Source: a virus. Taken from it: 64,000 bases of DNA. Positions 34,801 through 46,000 of this stretch are shown piece after piece. The stretch is from IMG/VR virus record IMGVR_UViG_3300044533_001042, positions 1-64,000 of that record. The stretch is one strand, 5' to 3'. Made by a program: the position numbers and the translations under genes. Numbering within the stretch: position 1 is the first letter of the stretch; every line of letters starts with the position of its first letter. The notes under the pieces were generated by a model. It saw only the letters and a program-made list of their open reading frames with translations, was not told the DNA's origin and did not search any database.

Positions 34801-37800
34801 TGACTGATCCAGTCTCAATAATCATGGCAGTCATCTCGATTGCGATGACGATTTACAAGATGGTCTCGGCGCCTAAGCCGCGAAAACCATCGTCGCAGGG
34901 TGAAAACGTTGCAATGTCATCGCTAACGTCTTCTGTGGATGTCACTATTGACGGAACACCGGGCCCTCTGCCTGTCGTATATGGCCGTGGAAAGATTGCA
35001 GGGATCAGAGCCTCTGCTTCAGTGAGAAGCGACGTCGACTTGACGAAGACTTCGACTTATTGGCAATACGTCCATCCTGAGAGCCACGAGACAACGCGCT
35101 TTAAGGCCGGTGTTAGCGTTAATGCGCCGCCCAACAATATCTTACGCACACCAATCGCCCTCGCGCATGCACCGCTGTCATCGCTTGTAAGAGTAATGCT
35201 AGAGGAAAATGACTCCTCAATATCCACGTACTGCGCCCAGCCTAATAGCAGCTTGAACGACTACAAAGACATCCCATCTAAATCTTGGGTGGGCGCGATT
35301 AAGCTAGGCGGCAACGCGTCGGAAGCACCTTTCGCTCCGAATGGTAGTAATGAGCTATTCCATGGAATAGCTGCTGCAGACTTGCTAACAAAAATCGACG
35401 ATGTTCGACCTCAATTCAGTAGTGCACCAGAGTTTCAATTTCTAGTGACGGGGCAGCCCGTAAAGGCGTACTCAACGGCAGGTGCGGAACTCGGTGTGGC
35501 ATCTAATATTTCTAATTCTGCGTGGGTTCTTCTTGATTACTTAACAAATGTGACATATGGAGCAGGTGTGCCCTTGTCCGAGGTGGATGTGGCTTCATTT
35601 GCAGCTGCTGCGGAGATCTGCGATAGATTCATCGATAATGGTGCAACATTTACAACTGCTGGTTTGTTTTTCTCTAAAACTGGAAGAGATGTCGTCTCGC
35701 GTAAGATTCGCTTGTTCGAGTGCAATTTAGTCGTAGATACAGGTAAGTCCATCCGGGACAATATTGAAAAGATCCTTTCTACGATGACTGGTGCTATTCT
35801 CATTTGGAGTGGAGGCCAGTATAAGCTCAGACTTTCTCATTTTGTAAATGATGAGCAAGAGGCAGCTGCCTTCGCTAATGTCCCTACGATAACTGACGAC
35901 GAACTCACGCTAGATCAGCAAATCGAGATTGTATGGCCAGAAGCAGCCAGCAAGCTCAATAAGTGCGCGGTGCATTTCAGAAATGAGGGAGTTAACTTCA
36001 AAGAAGACTCCATCGAGTGGCCGATGTCGATTTTATCGCAGACCTACTCGAACGTCGTACAATCGCAAACGCCTACAAGTAACTGGACACATAGAGCACA
36101 ATTTGAGTTTACGTCCGGTATCAGCGGCTCTAATTCGTGGAGAAAGACGCAACGCACGCATCTTGTGGAGAATTCTTTAGTCTTTGAACTTTTGAATAAG
36201 TACGGTGTGACCCTTCCAGTCGATACCAGCTCGGAGACGTTCATTGTTAACTTTAGAACAGGGGCTGACTCGCAGATTATTTTTGACGCGGTATTCTTTT
36301 CAGGCGCTACCTCCGTTACTATACAGGAATTTACCAAGTATGGAGAAGCAATAGGCTCTCCGGTGACTGCCACTGGCCTGGCAGCTGTAATGGCACGCTC
36401 TCCTAAGGCAGAGGGAGGGGATTACACGATGATGGCTGGCCTCGATGAGTATAGCTCAAAAATAGATGACGCGTGGGATGTACGTTATGGTGACACAATG
36501 TCTCAGCTGGGAACTAATGGCTTCTACACGGCTGATGCGACCTCTAAGAGCTGGCCTCACCAGATTTTCAGGATAAGAGGTGCTAACGGCTCTACTGATC
36601 ATGCCTACACGCCGTCTGGCCTCGACGCACTCACTCTAAACTTTCGCGGTCACTTAGTCGCAGGTTATATACTAGGTGCGCATGATGGCAGTTATTGGGC
36701 GCAGGTGGATCAAGCTGGTCTGTGGAAAGATGATGTACACAATGGGACGCTGACAAATGGCGGGCATTGCGTGCGATTGGCGAATAAGGCGCTTGCCCAA
36801 AATACGGTAGGCGTTACTGGATCTGTAATGGAGCCGATTAAGCTATCGGTGACGCCTAACCAGGAGACTTGGTTGCAGGTGACTATCACATTCCCTAGTA
36901 GCGCTGGGCGATCTTATTATGGGCAGGGCGTCTCTTACGCAGATAAGGCCGCCACGGATTACATTAAGAACCTAGGCAAGGCATCCTCAACCACTTCGAC
37001 TGACTTCGCCTTCACGATCAGAGGTGCTTCATCTTTGGCGCTACTTTGGCATTCTCATCAGAGTCACTATGTAGAGTTTCCTAAGAGATCTGATGCGAAA
37101 GAGACGAACTTTACTACTGTTACAGGCGAGTTGTCTACCGTCTATGAGCAGTTCTTAGTGGAAGATAATCGAATCGAAAACACAGCTGACTACGACTTGG
37201 CAGGAGTTACAACGCAGCAGCAAGCATGGATTCGCGCCGAAGAAATAGTAAGACAGTCGAGATATCAGTTCGGGATCAAGTTTTCTTACAAAGTGACGAG
37301 AATGTATCTAGAGCCCGGTGATTTATTCTTTCTAGATAGCGCCACATTACAGTATGACAAACCAGTACCGTTACGCTGTATCTCTGCAACACTTGATCAA
37401 GAGAATGTCGCCACTATCTCTGCGCAGTACTTCGATCGTGTGCTATTTGTGGAACGCACAACTACCGATTTTGTCTTGCCTGAGGTTGCGCATCGCAACA
37501 CATTGCTGACTGCAGTTGAGCTGGCTGGTGTGCAAATTCAGCGATTGCAGGGCGGTTCGCTTGTTGTGCGTCTCCAGCCAAGAAGTCTATCCGGCTATTC
37601 TTTCAGTCGTGTTGTTGTCACCTCCTCCGCCTTTAGAGAAGTAATTGATGAGGTCAGGTTCGAGGCCACCATAAGTCCGTTGCATGACGGTGTAGTGTTG
37701 GTAGAAGCCACGCCGCTCAGCGATAAACGTGTGGCGGCAGGACAGACGTTAAGTACGTCGATAGATTTATCAGGCATAGAGCAGGCCTTGACTGTCGTAG

Positions 37801-40800
37801 TAGAGCCTCCAATCGTGAGAAAGAAAGATGGCAAAGCTTCATTGGCAGTTACCGTCATCGGTGCTGATTTGTACAGCCTCTACTTGGACGGGACGCTCAT
37901 CGATGAAGTAGCAGACGGTGGACATGTAGTTCTGATCAATGACACGAGCAAGGACCACGTCTTTAAAGTGGTAGCTGATGGCCTCATTGACGAATTTACT
38001 GTGAAATCTGTAGCTGATAACTCTCGTGCATTAATCGTCGACACCCATGTTTCAGTTCCGCTGGACGGCCTGCAAGTGGTGGCGCCAGGGGTGTTGCCTA
38101 TCAAGGTGCCTGTGCGTGCGTATGTCAATAACGAATTAGCGGCGGCGCCTTTAGATTTAGAGGTAACGTCTCCTTCGTGGATTACAGCCGACATCACAGA
38201 GGGCGCATTGTTCATCAGAGAGATCGCTGTTGGTGACCTTACGGAGCATGCCAAGGCTACGCTAGTTCTTTCTGCCGCCACGTACGCCTCTGTAAATGTC
38301 GAGCTTGTTCTAGCAAACTTCAGAGTAGCGTCAGTACCTGTTTCAATAAAAGGACCTGTTTCATTGCAATTCTCGCAGAGTTTTGTATGTGAGTCACCGT
38401 CGGCTAAGTTTACTTGCGACCTAGGTATCTTGTTGAGTGATGTGGCAGTCCCTGTCATCAAGTGGTACGTCAATGACACGCTTCAGACTGAAAGCAGTAC
38501 AACCTTGGTAGTTAACACATCAACTACGGATATCCTCGCGTTGCCGCTACGAGTGCGGGTGGAGATCTTCAATCCTTCCGGTAAGCTATTAGGTGCCGAC
38601 GTGGTGGAGGTTGGCGCTAACATGCAAGGCGTTGTAGATTCCGGTCTGTCGCTTACTAATTCGTTTGTGGCTATCCCGACGGCGCTTAATGGCACACTCT
38701 CAATGGTAGGCTCAGGCACGACAGCGGTCTTCACATCTGGAGGCAAGCTACTGACATGTAAAGGGATGTGGCCGACTACGCTGGCGGCAGGCGAGTGGGC
38801 TTTGGAACTCTCTACGGATGGCCTCCAAGGCACTGTGTCTACGTTTGTGTCTTCGAATACAGCGCTTGTTGTAGGTGACTATCCAGGATTTAGCGGGGAT
38901 GCTCTTGATGTAGAATTCACCGCGCACTACCGCATAGGCAATGATACTTTTACTCAGACTAAGTTCCAACGCCTATTTAAGCAATTTTCGGGGGATACAG
39001 ATGAGGACCTCAAGGCGGCTATCGCTACTAGTGCTTCTGAATACAGCAAACTGGACACTGTCGTCGATATCCAGCCTGGAAGTGTAACTACTTCTAGAAA
39101 GTTTACGGTGACAAAAATCGGGACAATCCCTTCTGCGAACAGCTTTCTTCTTTATTTGCCGTACTACAGTACTGATCCTGACGCAATTCCTCCAACCATC
39201 TCTGTGGCTGACTTTTTGGCTGCGAAAGGGCTCGGCACCACTTCTGTTAATACAGAAGTCAAACCGGAATGGCCTGATATGTACGGAGTATACGGATACC
39301 ATGTCTTGGCGTGCAGGACAGTGAACGCACTGGTGGATGGCGCACTTCGTCTTCCAGCTATTCAGTCAGGGAAGCCTTTTGTTGCTGATGACCTTGTCAA
39401 GTACTCAGGCTCAACGTTTATCTATGAGGACGCGGATCTCGGGACGTTAGCGTTTACCGCTACACCAGTCACGTACGGAACTGACAAGGCTGCGTCACAC
39501 GATGGTCGGATCGCTAACGCCAAGACTAACGTTGCTGTTAATCTTGAGTGGGTTGGTGAAACGACGGCCTCAACTAAGATCATGGCGCTGCTAGTGCGCG
39601 ACGGCGACGGAGAAGGATATGGTAAGGTGGACGCGATGACAGTGAAAGAGATTGTCTCAAAGCCTTCTGCGATGTTTGCTGAAGTATCTGCCGTAGCTGG
39701 ACCTGTCACTGTCACGTTTAAGGGTGTTGATGCTTACGCGTACTATACCGTTCACGCTTTCGTAGCGAGACAGACTGTTCGCGGCTTCGTGTTAGATAAG
39801 TCTAAAGTCATCAACAATGTCAAGTCTTTTCCGAAGGCGATATGTAGTAGTGTGCTAACATACCCTCCAGTGGCCGACGATTGTTACGCGATCAAGGACG
39901 ACAGCCGACTGCCTACACTTGGCGCAATTACACTCGTGCAGACAGCGTTCAATAAGCAAGTGGTTAAATGTAAACTGTTGTCAACAGTTGCGGTTTCTGG
40001 CGCGTACTCAACGGAGGGATTGGTGTGCCGCGCTATCTTCCAGTATAGAGGAGAGGACGCCCCTGTCTTCGCTGACTTCTTGTCCAAAGGCAAAGCTGTG
40101 GCAGCAAAGACAATGACAGCTACAGCGATGTCATTCGAGTCTGGAACATTCGATGCGTTCGCTCAAGTGGATGTATATGTGGCTGTATTTAGAGCTGTGA
40201 ACGAATTCGGTATTGCGACGATCGTTCGAGAAGGTAAACAGGCGTACACCCTAGCACAGGCCGCGCACTCTATTGACTTTAATGTAGAACTGCCACCTGC
40301 CTTGCCTTTTACTGCAACAGATTTTACTCAGGTGTTGAAGCTCCCTAAGAAAGTCCAGGCGGCTCTGACCCTATCTTGCGTCAAGCCCTCCAGCTTAGAT
40401 CTTCTGAATCGGGATTTGCTGTACATTGCAGTGAGACCTGCTGAGGATGCTGCCTTGACTGAAGAGACTCTTTTCAAAACCGTCGAGGGTAAATTGACAG
40501 TGACCAATGGAGCGACTCTTGCGTGTTCTGTAAAGGGAGTGGACAGCTTTGAAGACTGGACTGTGTATTGGATGGTTGCGCGACAAATTAGTCAACACGC
40601 AGTTATCCCTGCAGGGTGGCATTTGTTTGACAAGGCCGGTAGAGAAGAACGGTATATAACAGATGGTGTGCATTCTATCACTAAGAGCTTTGCGATAAAG
40701 ACAAGCACTGGTACTTTCACTCTAACGAATGTAACTCCTTGGTATTCGAACAATAGAGTATATGGTGAGTTACATTATAGTTCTTCAGCAGATAATACTG

Positions 40801-43079
40801 ATGCGGATGTCAAGATTATCGGAGGGCTTATTGATTACGATGAGGATGCTTCACCTGCCAAGCGGTTAGAGGTTTTTCAAGACGGCCAAGTGATGCTTCA
40901 AAATTACACGGCGTTTGATAAAACAGTGGGCACCCATGTTCAGCGCTTGAAATGCGACACAGAGCATGGGTATTTCAGATTCTGGATGGCTATCGTAAGA
41001 AAGCTAGAGGGGACGCGTGGGGTAACAGGTACCGTTGTCTATGACGCTGCGAAGGACCCATATCTCGTCAACTCGCTGGTCTTCAGCCCTTCTGCGAGTT
41101 CGGATGCGCATATGTGGACTGACAACACTATTATTAATACGCCCACTGCAGTTTCCGTCACCAGAGGCAAGCTGACTAAGAAAGCCACAGCACCTTTCAC
41201 GATATCAGCAGTAGCGGATGCAGGAGATGATACGGCGGGCGTAACTATTCGCGTCGTATATGAAGATGTTGACTTAGATACTCCAGAGACGTTTAATCAT
41301 ATTGAGGTATTTAACGCCACCTCGAACGTCGTTGAATTTCCAATAGGCGGATCGGCAATCACACCTGCTGTAGACGCTTTCACCCGATTGAGCCTCACAG
41401 CGATAATGGTGCGCGAAGTGGATCCGTTCGGATTGCCGCCTGAGGCGCTATTCTGGCGGAAAAAGAAGGCATATCTCATCTCTAGCAAGTATTCTACTGT
41501 GGTGGACTTCATTGCCAATCAAGACCCAGGCACTGTCGTTTTAACGTCCGCTTCGGCGGGAGATATCCTCTCTTTGACAACACAACAGTTTAACCTACAG
41601 TATAATTATAGCCGCAGTGAGACACCTGACGACAATGTTGACTTGTATGTAGGTGTGGTTACTGCGTCGGGGAAGACAGATAAGACACCGGTAGACCCGA
41701 AGACGATAATGGAGAGCACCAAGCCGCTGGCGACGATAACAACCGGTACAGACCTACAGCATGCTGTGAAAGATGCGCCAGATAAGGGTTATCTCCGATT
41801 CTACGCTTTTGCGGTGAGGAAGCTGGAGAGCCTTCATAACGTAACCGGTGTTGTTACTAAGGTGCGCTCTTCAAACTATGTAGTAGGGCCTGTTAGTTAC
41901 TATCCTCCAATCACGCAATCACCTACCAATAATCATGATGACTTGTCTGATGTCGAAGTTCCGACAGGGTTCGCTGTCACGCAAACGGGTGACGTAGATG
42001 GTGACGGAATGACTGATGTAGTGGTAACGTGGGACGCACGGACGGATGTGACGCACTGGGCGCTTGACATTAAGACTGCAGTATCTGAGGCTAAGCTGAA
42101 GAATGCGTCTGTAGCGGATATTTGGACAGGCTTATTAGACGGTGCTGCCACTTCCGCTACTCGCAGCGTTCCGAAAGGAAGAGTATTCAAGGTCTGGCTT
42201 CGGGCGCTGCGATCAATAAGCGTTGCCAGCTCGAAAGTCGCTACTCAGCCTATTGTGACAGAGAGTACAGGAGGTAAGCTGCAGTCCACGTCGACACCGT
42301 ATTTAGTATCTGCGCCAGTTACTTCCGCTGTTCTAACGAGTACTCCATATAAGCCAGTCTTGATCGCTAGTGCAACACAGCCAGCTAATGCAAGTTTAAC
42401 GGATCGCTGGCTTAATACGACAACTTGGCGCCTCAACATTAAAACAGTGTCAGGATTTGTTCAATGCTCTGATGCCGAGGCCACCGCGCTGATCACTGGA
42501 GAGCTAGCTACTAACGCTAGTATCCGACGCACGTCTTCGACAGCGCCAACGCCGCCTTCTCCGCATTATGTATGGGTCAATTCATCGACAACAACGATAG
42601 AGGGTGTGCAGAGGAATCACGGAGCAATATGGGATGCCGCCGCTAGTAGCTGGAGAGTAATAAGTATTCCATCCGATTATGTTAAGTTTCGAATAGTGAG
42701 CATTACTGCCGCGACTGAATCTGCTGCAAAGACCGCTGCAAAGACTGCTGTAGCTTCTTTGACGTGTTATGCTGATTGTAGCGTCTTGTGCAGAGACAGT
42801 AACGGGTGGAGCGTCTTCATGACAGAGGCTAGTGGTAAGTGGTCTCCTAAGTTTACGTTTGCGAAGGCAGCTGTAGTCACAGCAACTCCCGATGCGGCGT
42901 ATCTAGTTGCCAATCCTTCTATTCGTAGAGTGTTTAATCTAACCGATAATACTATGTGGTATAGTCCTGCTCCTAATGGAGTAGCGAAGCCTTTCTACCA
43001 GGTAGATCTATCTAACTTCAAGGCGGTAGTCAAAAAGGCATCAGAAGTAGGTGTGCCTTTTCCTGCCGAATTATTTTAA
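34800..43079 (+). CDS. J-like central tail tip/host-specificity protein
   Basis: 2759 residues from the ATG at 34800, which overlaps the upstream stop; an earlier in-frame start at 34785 is less likely. Residues ~5-20 form a hydrophobic helix; residues ~55-75 (GTPGPLPVVYGRGKIAGIRA) are a J-type N-terminal motif. The first ~1000 residues look like the hub and baseplate part. From ~39.3 to 42.2 kb there are about eight degenerate repeats of ~135-145 residues, each ending in a h-x-RxhxxxG phrase (VARQTV, VARQIS, IVRKLE, AVRKLE), probably Ig/Fn3-like. Unusually long compared with lambda J (about 1130 residues). Confidence 0.82.
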   Translation: MTDPVSIIMAVISIAMTIYKMVSAPKPRKPSSQGENVAMSSLTSSVDVTIDGTPGPLPVVYGRGKIAGIRASASVRSDVDLTKTSTYWQYVHPESHETTRFKAGVSVNAPPNNILRTPIALAHAPLSSLVRVMLEENDSSISTYCAQPNSSLNDYKDIPSKSWVGAIKLGGNASEAPFAPNGSNELFHGIAAADLLTKIDDVRPQFSSAPEFQFLVTGQPVKAYSTAGAELGVASNISNSAWVLLDYLTNVTYGAGVPLSEVDVASFAAAAEICDRFIDNGATFTTAGLFFSKTGRDVVSRKIRLFECNLVVDTGKSIRDNIEKILSTMTGAILIWSGGQYKLRLSHFVNDEQEAAAFANVPTITDDELTLDQQIEIVWPEAASKLNKCAVHFRNEGVNFKEDSIEWPMSILSQTYSNVVQSQTPTSNWTHRAQFEFTSGISGSNSWRKTQRTHLVENSLVFELLNKYGVTLPVDTSSETFIVNFRTGADSQIIFDAVFFSGATSVTIQEFTKYGEAIGSPVTATGLAAVMARSPKAEGGDYTMMAGLDEYSSKIDDAWDVRYGDTMSQLGTNGFYTADATSKSWPHQIFRIRGANGSTDHAYTPSGLDALTLNFRGHLVAGYILGAHDGSYWAQVDQAGLWKDDVHNGTLTNGGHCVRLANKALAQNTVGVTGSVMEPIKLSVTPNQETWLQVTITFPSSAGRSYYGQGVSYADKAATDYIKNLGKASSTTSTDFAFTIRGASSLALLWHSHQSHYVEFPKRSDAKETNFTTVTGELSTVYEQFLVEDNRIENTADYDLAGVTTQQQAWIRAEEIVRQSRYQFGIKFSYKVTRMYLEPGDLFFLDSATLQYDKPVPLRCISATLDQENVATISAQYFDRVLFVERTTTDFVLPEVAHRNTLLTAVELAGVQIQRLQGGSLVVRLQPRSLSGYSFSRVVVTSSAFREVIDEVRFEATISPLHDGVVLVEATPLSDKRVAAGQTLSTSIDLSGIEQALTVVVEPPIVRKKDGKASLAVTVIGADLYSLYLDGTLIDEVADGGHVVLINDTSKDHVFKVVADGLIDEFTVKSVADNSRALIVDTHVSVPLDGLQVVAPGVLPIKVPVRAYVNNELAAAPLDLEVTSPSWITADITEGALFIREIAVGDLTEHAKATLVLSAATYASVNVELVLANFRVASVPVSIKGPVSLQFSQSFVCESPSAKFTCDLGILLSDVAVPVIKWYVNDTLQTESSTTLVVNTSTTDILALPLRVRVEIFNPSGKLLGADVVEVGANMQGVVDSGLSLTNSFVAIPTALNGTLSMVGSGTTAVFTSGGKLLTCKGMWPTTLAAGEWALELSTDGLQGTVSTFVSSNTALVVGDYPGFSGDALDVEFTAHYRIGNDTFTQTKFQRLFKQFSGDTDEDLKAAIATSASEYSKLDTVVDIQPGSVTTSRKFTVTKIGTIPSANSFLLYLPYYSTDPDAIPPTISVADFLAAKGLGTTSVNTEVKPEWPDMYGVYGYHVLACRTVNALVDGALRLPAIQSGKPFVADDLVKYSGSTFIYEDADLGTLAFTATPVTYGTDKAASHDGRIANAKTNVAVNLEWVGETTASTKIMALLVRDGDGEGYGKVDAMTVKEIVSKPSAMFAEVSAVAGPVTVTFKGVDAYAYYTVHAFVARQTVRGFVLDKSKVINNVKSFPKAICSSVLTYPPVADDCYAIKDDSRLPTLGAITLVQTAFNKQVVKCKLLSTVAVSGAYSTEGLVCRAIFQYRGEDAPVFADFLSKGKAVAAKTMTATAMSFESGTFDAFAQVDVYVAVFRAVNEFGIATIVREGKQAYTLAQAAHSIDFNVELPPALPFTATDFTQVLKLPKKVQAALTLSCVKPSSLDLLNRDLLYIAVRPAEDAALTEETLFKTVEGKLTVTNGATLACSVKGVDSFEDWTVYWMVARQISQHAVIPAGWHLFDKAGREERYITDGVHSITKSFAIKTSTGTFTLTNVTPWYSNNRVYGELHYSSSADNTDADVKIIGGLIDYDEDASPAKRLEVFQDGQVMLQNYTAFDKTVGTHVQRLKCDTEHGYFRFWMAIVRKLEGTRGVTGTVVYDAAKDPYLVNSLVFSPSASSDAHMWTDNTIINTPTAVSVTRGKLTKKATAPFTISAVADAGDDTAGVTIRVVYEDVDLDTPETFNHIEVFNATSNVVEFPIGGSAITPAVDAFTRLSLTAIMVREVDPFGLPPEALFWRKKKAYLISSKYSTVVDFIANQDPGTVVLTSASAGDILSLTTQQFNLQYNYSRSETPDDNVDLYVGVVTASGKTDKTPVDPKTIMESTKPLATITTGTDLQHAVKDAPDKGYLRFYAFAVRKLESLHNVTGVVTKVRSSNYVVGPVSYYPPITQSPTNNHDDLSDVEVPTGFAVTQTGDVDGDGMTDVVVTWDARTDVTHWALDIKTAVSEAKLKNASVADIWTGLLDGAATSATRSVPKGRVFKVWLRALRSISVASSKVATQPIVTESTGGKLQSTSTPYLVSAPVTSAVLTSTPYKPVLIASATQPANASLTDRWLNTTTWRLNIKTVSGFVQCSDAEATALITGELATNASIRRTSSTAPTPPSPHYVWVNSSTTTIEGVQRNHGAIWDAAASSWRVISIPSDYVKFRIVSITAATESAAKTAAKTAVASLTCYADCSVLCRDSNGWSVFMTEASGKWSPKFTFAKAAVVTATPDAAYLVANPSIRRVFNLTDNTMWYSPAPNGVAKPFYQVDLSNFKAVVKKASEVGVPFPAELF

Positions 43080-43089
43080 GGAGAAATGA

Positions 43090-46000
43090 ATGACAGATTT
43101 CATCTCTGCAGGTGAGAGATGGGTTAATAATAGCGGGATGGATTTAACCTGTCCCGCTACAGGTACTCTTCTCAAAAACGGTGTAACGTATGAGTGGACC
43201 GGGACGGACTGGGAGACTCAGCTGGTAGATTGGAGTGCAATAAACCCTAGTGACCCAAACAGGCCTGCGGACAAGGCTACTCGCAACGAGTTCAAAGGCG
43301 CATTCGTCGCTGGCTTGTACAGTAAAGGCGACATGGTGACTTATGGCGGCGATGCCTACATTTGTGACGCTGGCACCGCCCAGTACTACTCGTCTATCGT
43401 CAGTGGGTGGTCTATCCTCGTGCGCAAGGGCCAGGGGATTGTCAAGGCTATCAGCTTTACCCGGCATACAGCTGCGCCAGATGCGCCCTCTTCATCAGAT
43501 GGTACCTTCAACTCCCCTAACGCGTCTGGGCAGGTGAAGGTCGGTGGCAGCAATGTGGCTGGTATTTACTGGTCCGACGGCATTCCGCCTGGGGACAGCC
43601 AACTCTATATGACTTCGAGGATGTTTACGTCTGATGGTGCATCTCCTCAGCAGTCTGTGTGGTCTACGCCGCAGGCGATATCTAAGAATGGTGTCGTTGG
43701 GCAGGGTGTCCGCGTTGTCTTCAGTCTGACTGAGAACGGCGCATACTCGACATCGCAGGCTGGTGCTGAATGGATGAAGTCGCAAACTTCCTCGGACAAT
43801 GTTACTTGGCAAGATTCTAGCATTCCGGTGAAGATCAAAGGAGAGCAGGGGTTATCGGTCAAGGGGGATCCAGGCCAGGGGCAGGTGAAGGGCGTTTCAT
43901 TTACTCGTTCGGTCAGCCAGCCGAGTGCACCTTCTGGGGGCTCTTTTAGCTCGCCAAATGCCACAGCAGCCGGCTGGACAGACGGGGTAACAGCAGGTAC
44001 AGGCAAGCTATGGCAATCTACGAGAATCTTCACATCCGATGGCGCATCTCCTCAGCAGTCTGTGTGGTCTACACCTACTGCGATTGCTAACGACGCACGT
44101 CATAAATTCCAGTTCAGTACAGATAATACATCTTGGTCAGATACGCCATTTACTGGCGCTCTGTATATGCGCTCTCTTACTAGCACCGACGGCACCAACT
44201 GGGACAACCCCGCTGGCGTATTGATCAAAGGAGAAAGAGGGGTCCAAGGGGATCCGGTATACACTTGGGTTGCTTATGCTGATGATGCTTCTGGAAGCAC
44301 CAATTTTACAACAGGCGCACCTGCTGGACATAAGTATATCGGGATTGCGACTAATCAAGCTTCGCCTACAGAGTCACTGAGCCCTGCCAGTTATAGCTGG
44401 ACAATCATTAGAGGTGATAATGGCGCTGATGGTTGCTCTCTTGTCCTTTCCAAAGAGTCTATTGTAATACCTGCAAGCAGTGATGGTACTGTGGACTTAA
44501 ACGCATTAGCGACTGCTTCTAAGAACATAGTTGGTAAAGTCATCAAAGGTGGCACAGATGATACAGCTAACTGGTCATGCCTAGTCTCTTCGTCTAATAC
44601 GTCTAATTTGAATACCACAGAGAATTGGTCAAGTGCGTCGCAGACTATCTCCTTATTCAGTGCGGGCGCTACGCTAGAGACGTTGACTTGGACTTTTTCT
44701 CGTACTAATTACGCAACGCTTACTAAGACGTGCACTGTCACTAAGTCTAAGCAAGGTGCGCAGAGCACGCAGGCAGGACCTAAGGGTGCCAGTAACTACC
44801 GTATTTACGCCTACGTAGCGAACAACTCCGCTATTATGCCGGCCGCGCCAGCTAATGGGAATGCGATAGCTTCTATTTCGGTATCCGGCACGTCAATGGC
44901 GACTTGGTACCAACAACCGCCTACGCTAGGTGCTAATAACGTAATGTATCAGTGCGACGGAACGTCACCTGAAGGAAGTAGCGCGATTACGTGGACCACT
45001 CCTTACCTGTCGACATTGAAGGTAGGCTCACTCGATGCGTGGGCGGTAAATACTGGCAGCTTAACATCTTCTTCTTCTAATTCCTCTTACTTGACAATCA
45101 ATGAGAAGGACAAAGGGACACGAGGCACGTGGGCGTATGGCGTTGCATATTTGGTTGATCAGACGGTAGAGTATGGCGGAAGTATTTATAGAAATGTTAC
45201 ATCTACTAGCACGCAGGCACCGGGCACAAGCTATTGGACACTTTTAGGTACGGCTGGTGATTCCCACGAATTTAGGGTGCGCAACTCCGGGGGTCTAATG
45301 GCCGCCATAGGGGATACCACTAGCGGCACTGCTTTTGAATCAGTGTTTTACGCAAACCCATATTCTCTGAGTGCAACGCACGCGACCAATAGAGCAACAG
45401 TAGGTTTCTTCAATGAGCTGATTATTGACGCTACCTATGCCAGCAACAGCCATACGTACGGATTAGTGCATAGGTCTAGGGACCCTAGTAACAACACCTT
45501 GATGGCGGCTGTACTCGGATGGGATGGGACCGGCGCTGGCGTAACTGGCCTGCCTAACATTCATACTAGTTTCTATGGCTCTCAGAGGGACACTGCTGCT
45601 GGCTCAGATACTCTAGTGTATCTAAACTATAGCTCATCTGGAACTCGTTACGCGGGTAGCTTTGAGTTTGGTGGCAACTCTACCATACTAGGGAGTGCAA
45701 GCTTTGCAGCTAGCTTCAATGGCTCTACGAACACTACAGGAACAGCGTGGATCAACGGTAAGGTAGACATCACAGCGCCAGTAGTATCTCTCAGCAAGTC
45801 ATTCGCAAGCTATAGTGCTAACTCCGCTGGTACCATCAACTCCACCGCTGACCTAGGACTCTCTTACCTAACCGGAGCTGGCCAGTCCTATGGCGGTTAC
45901 TTTTCATTATCTGTCAGTGGCGTGGTCACTTCTGCTTATATCGCTACTCCGGGATACTCCGTTAAAGGCGTCGGTAGAGCTTACTTCTCTACAGCGGCTC

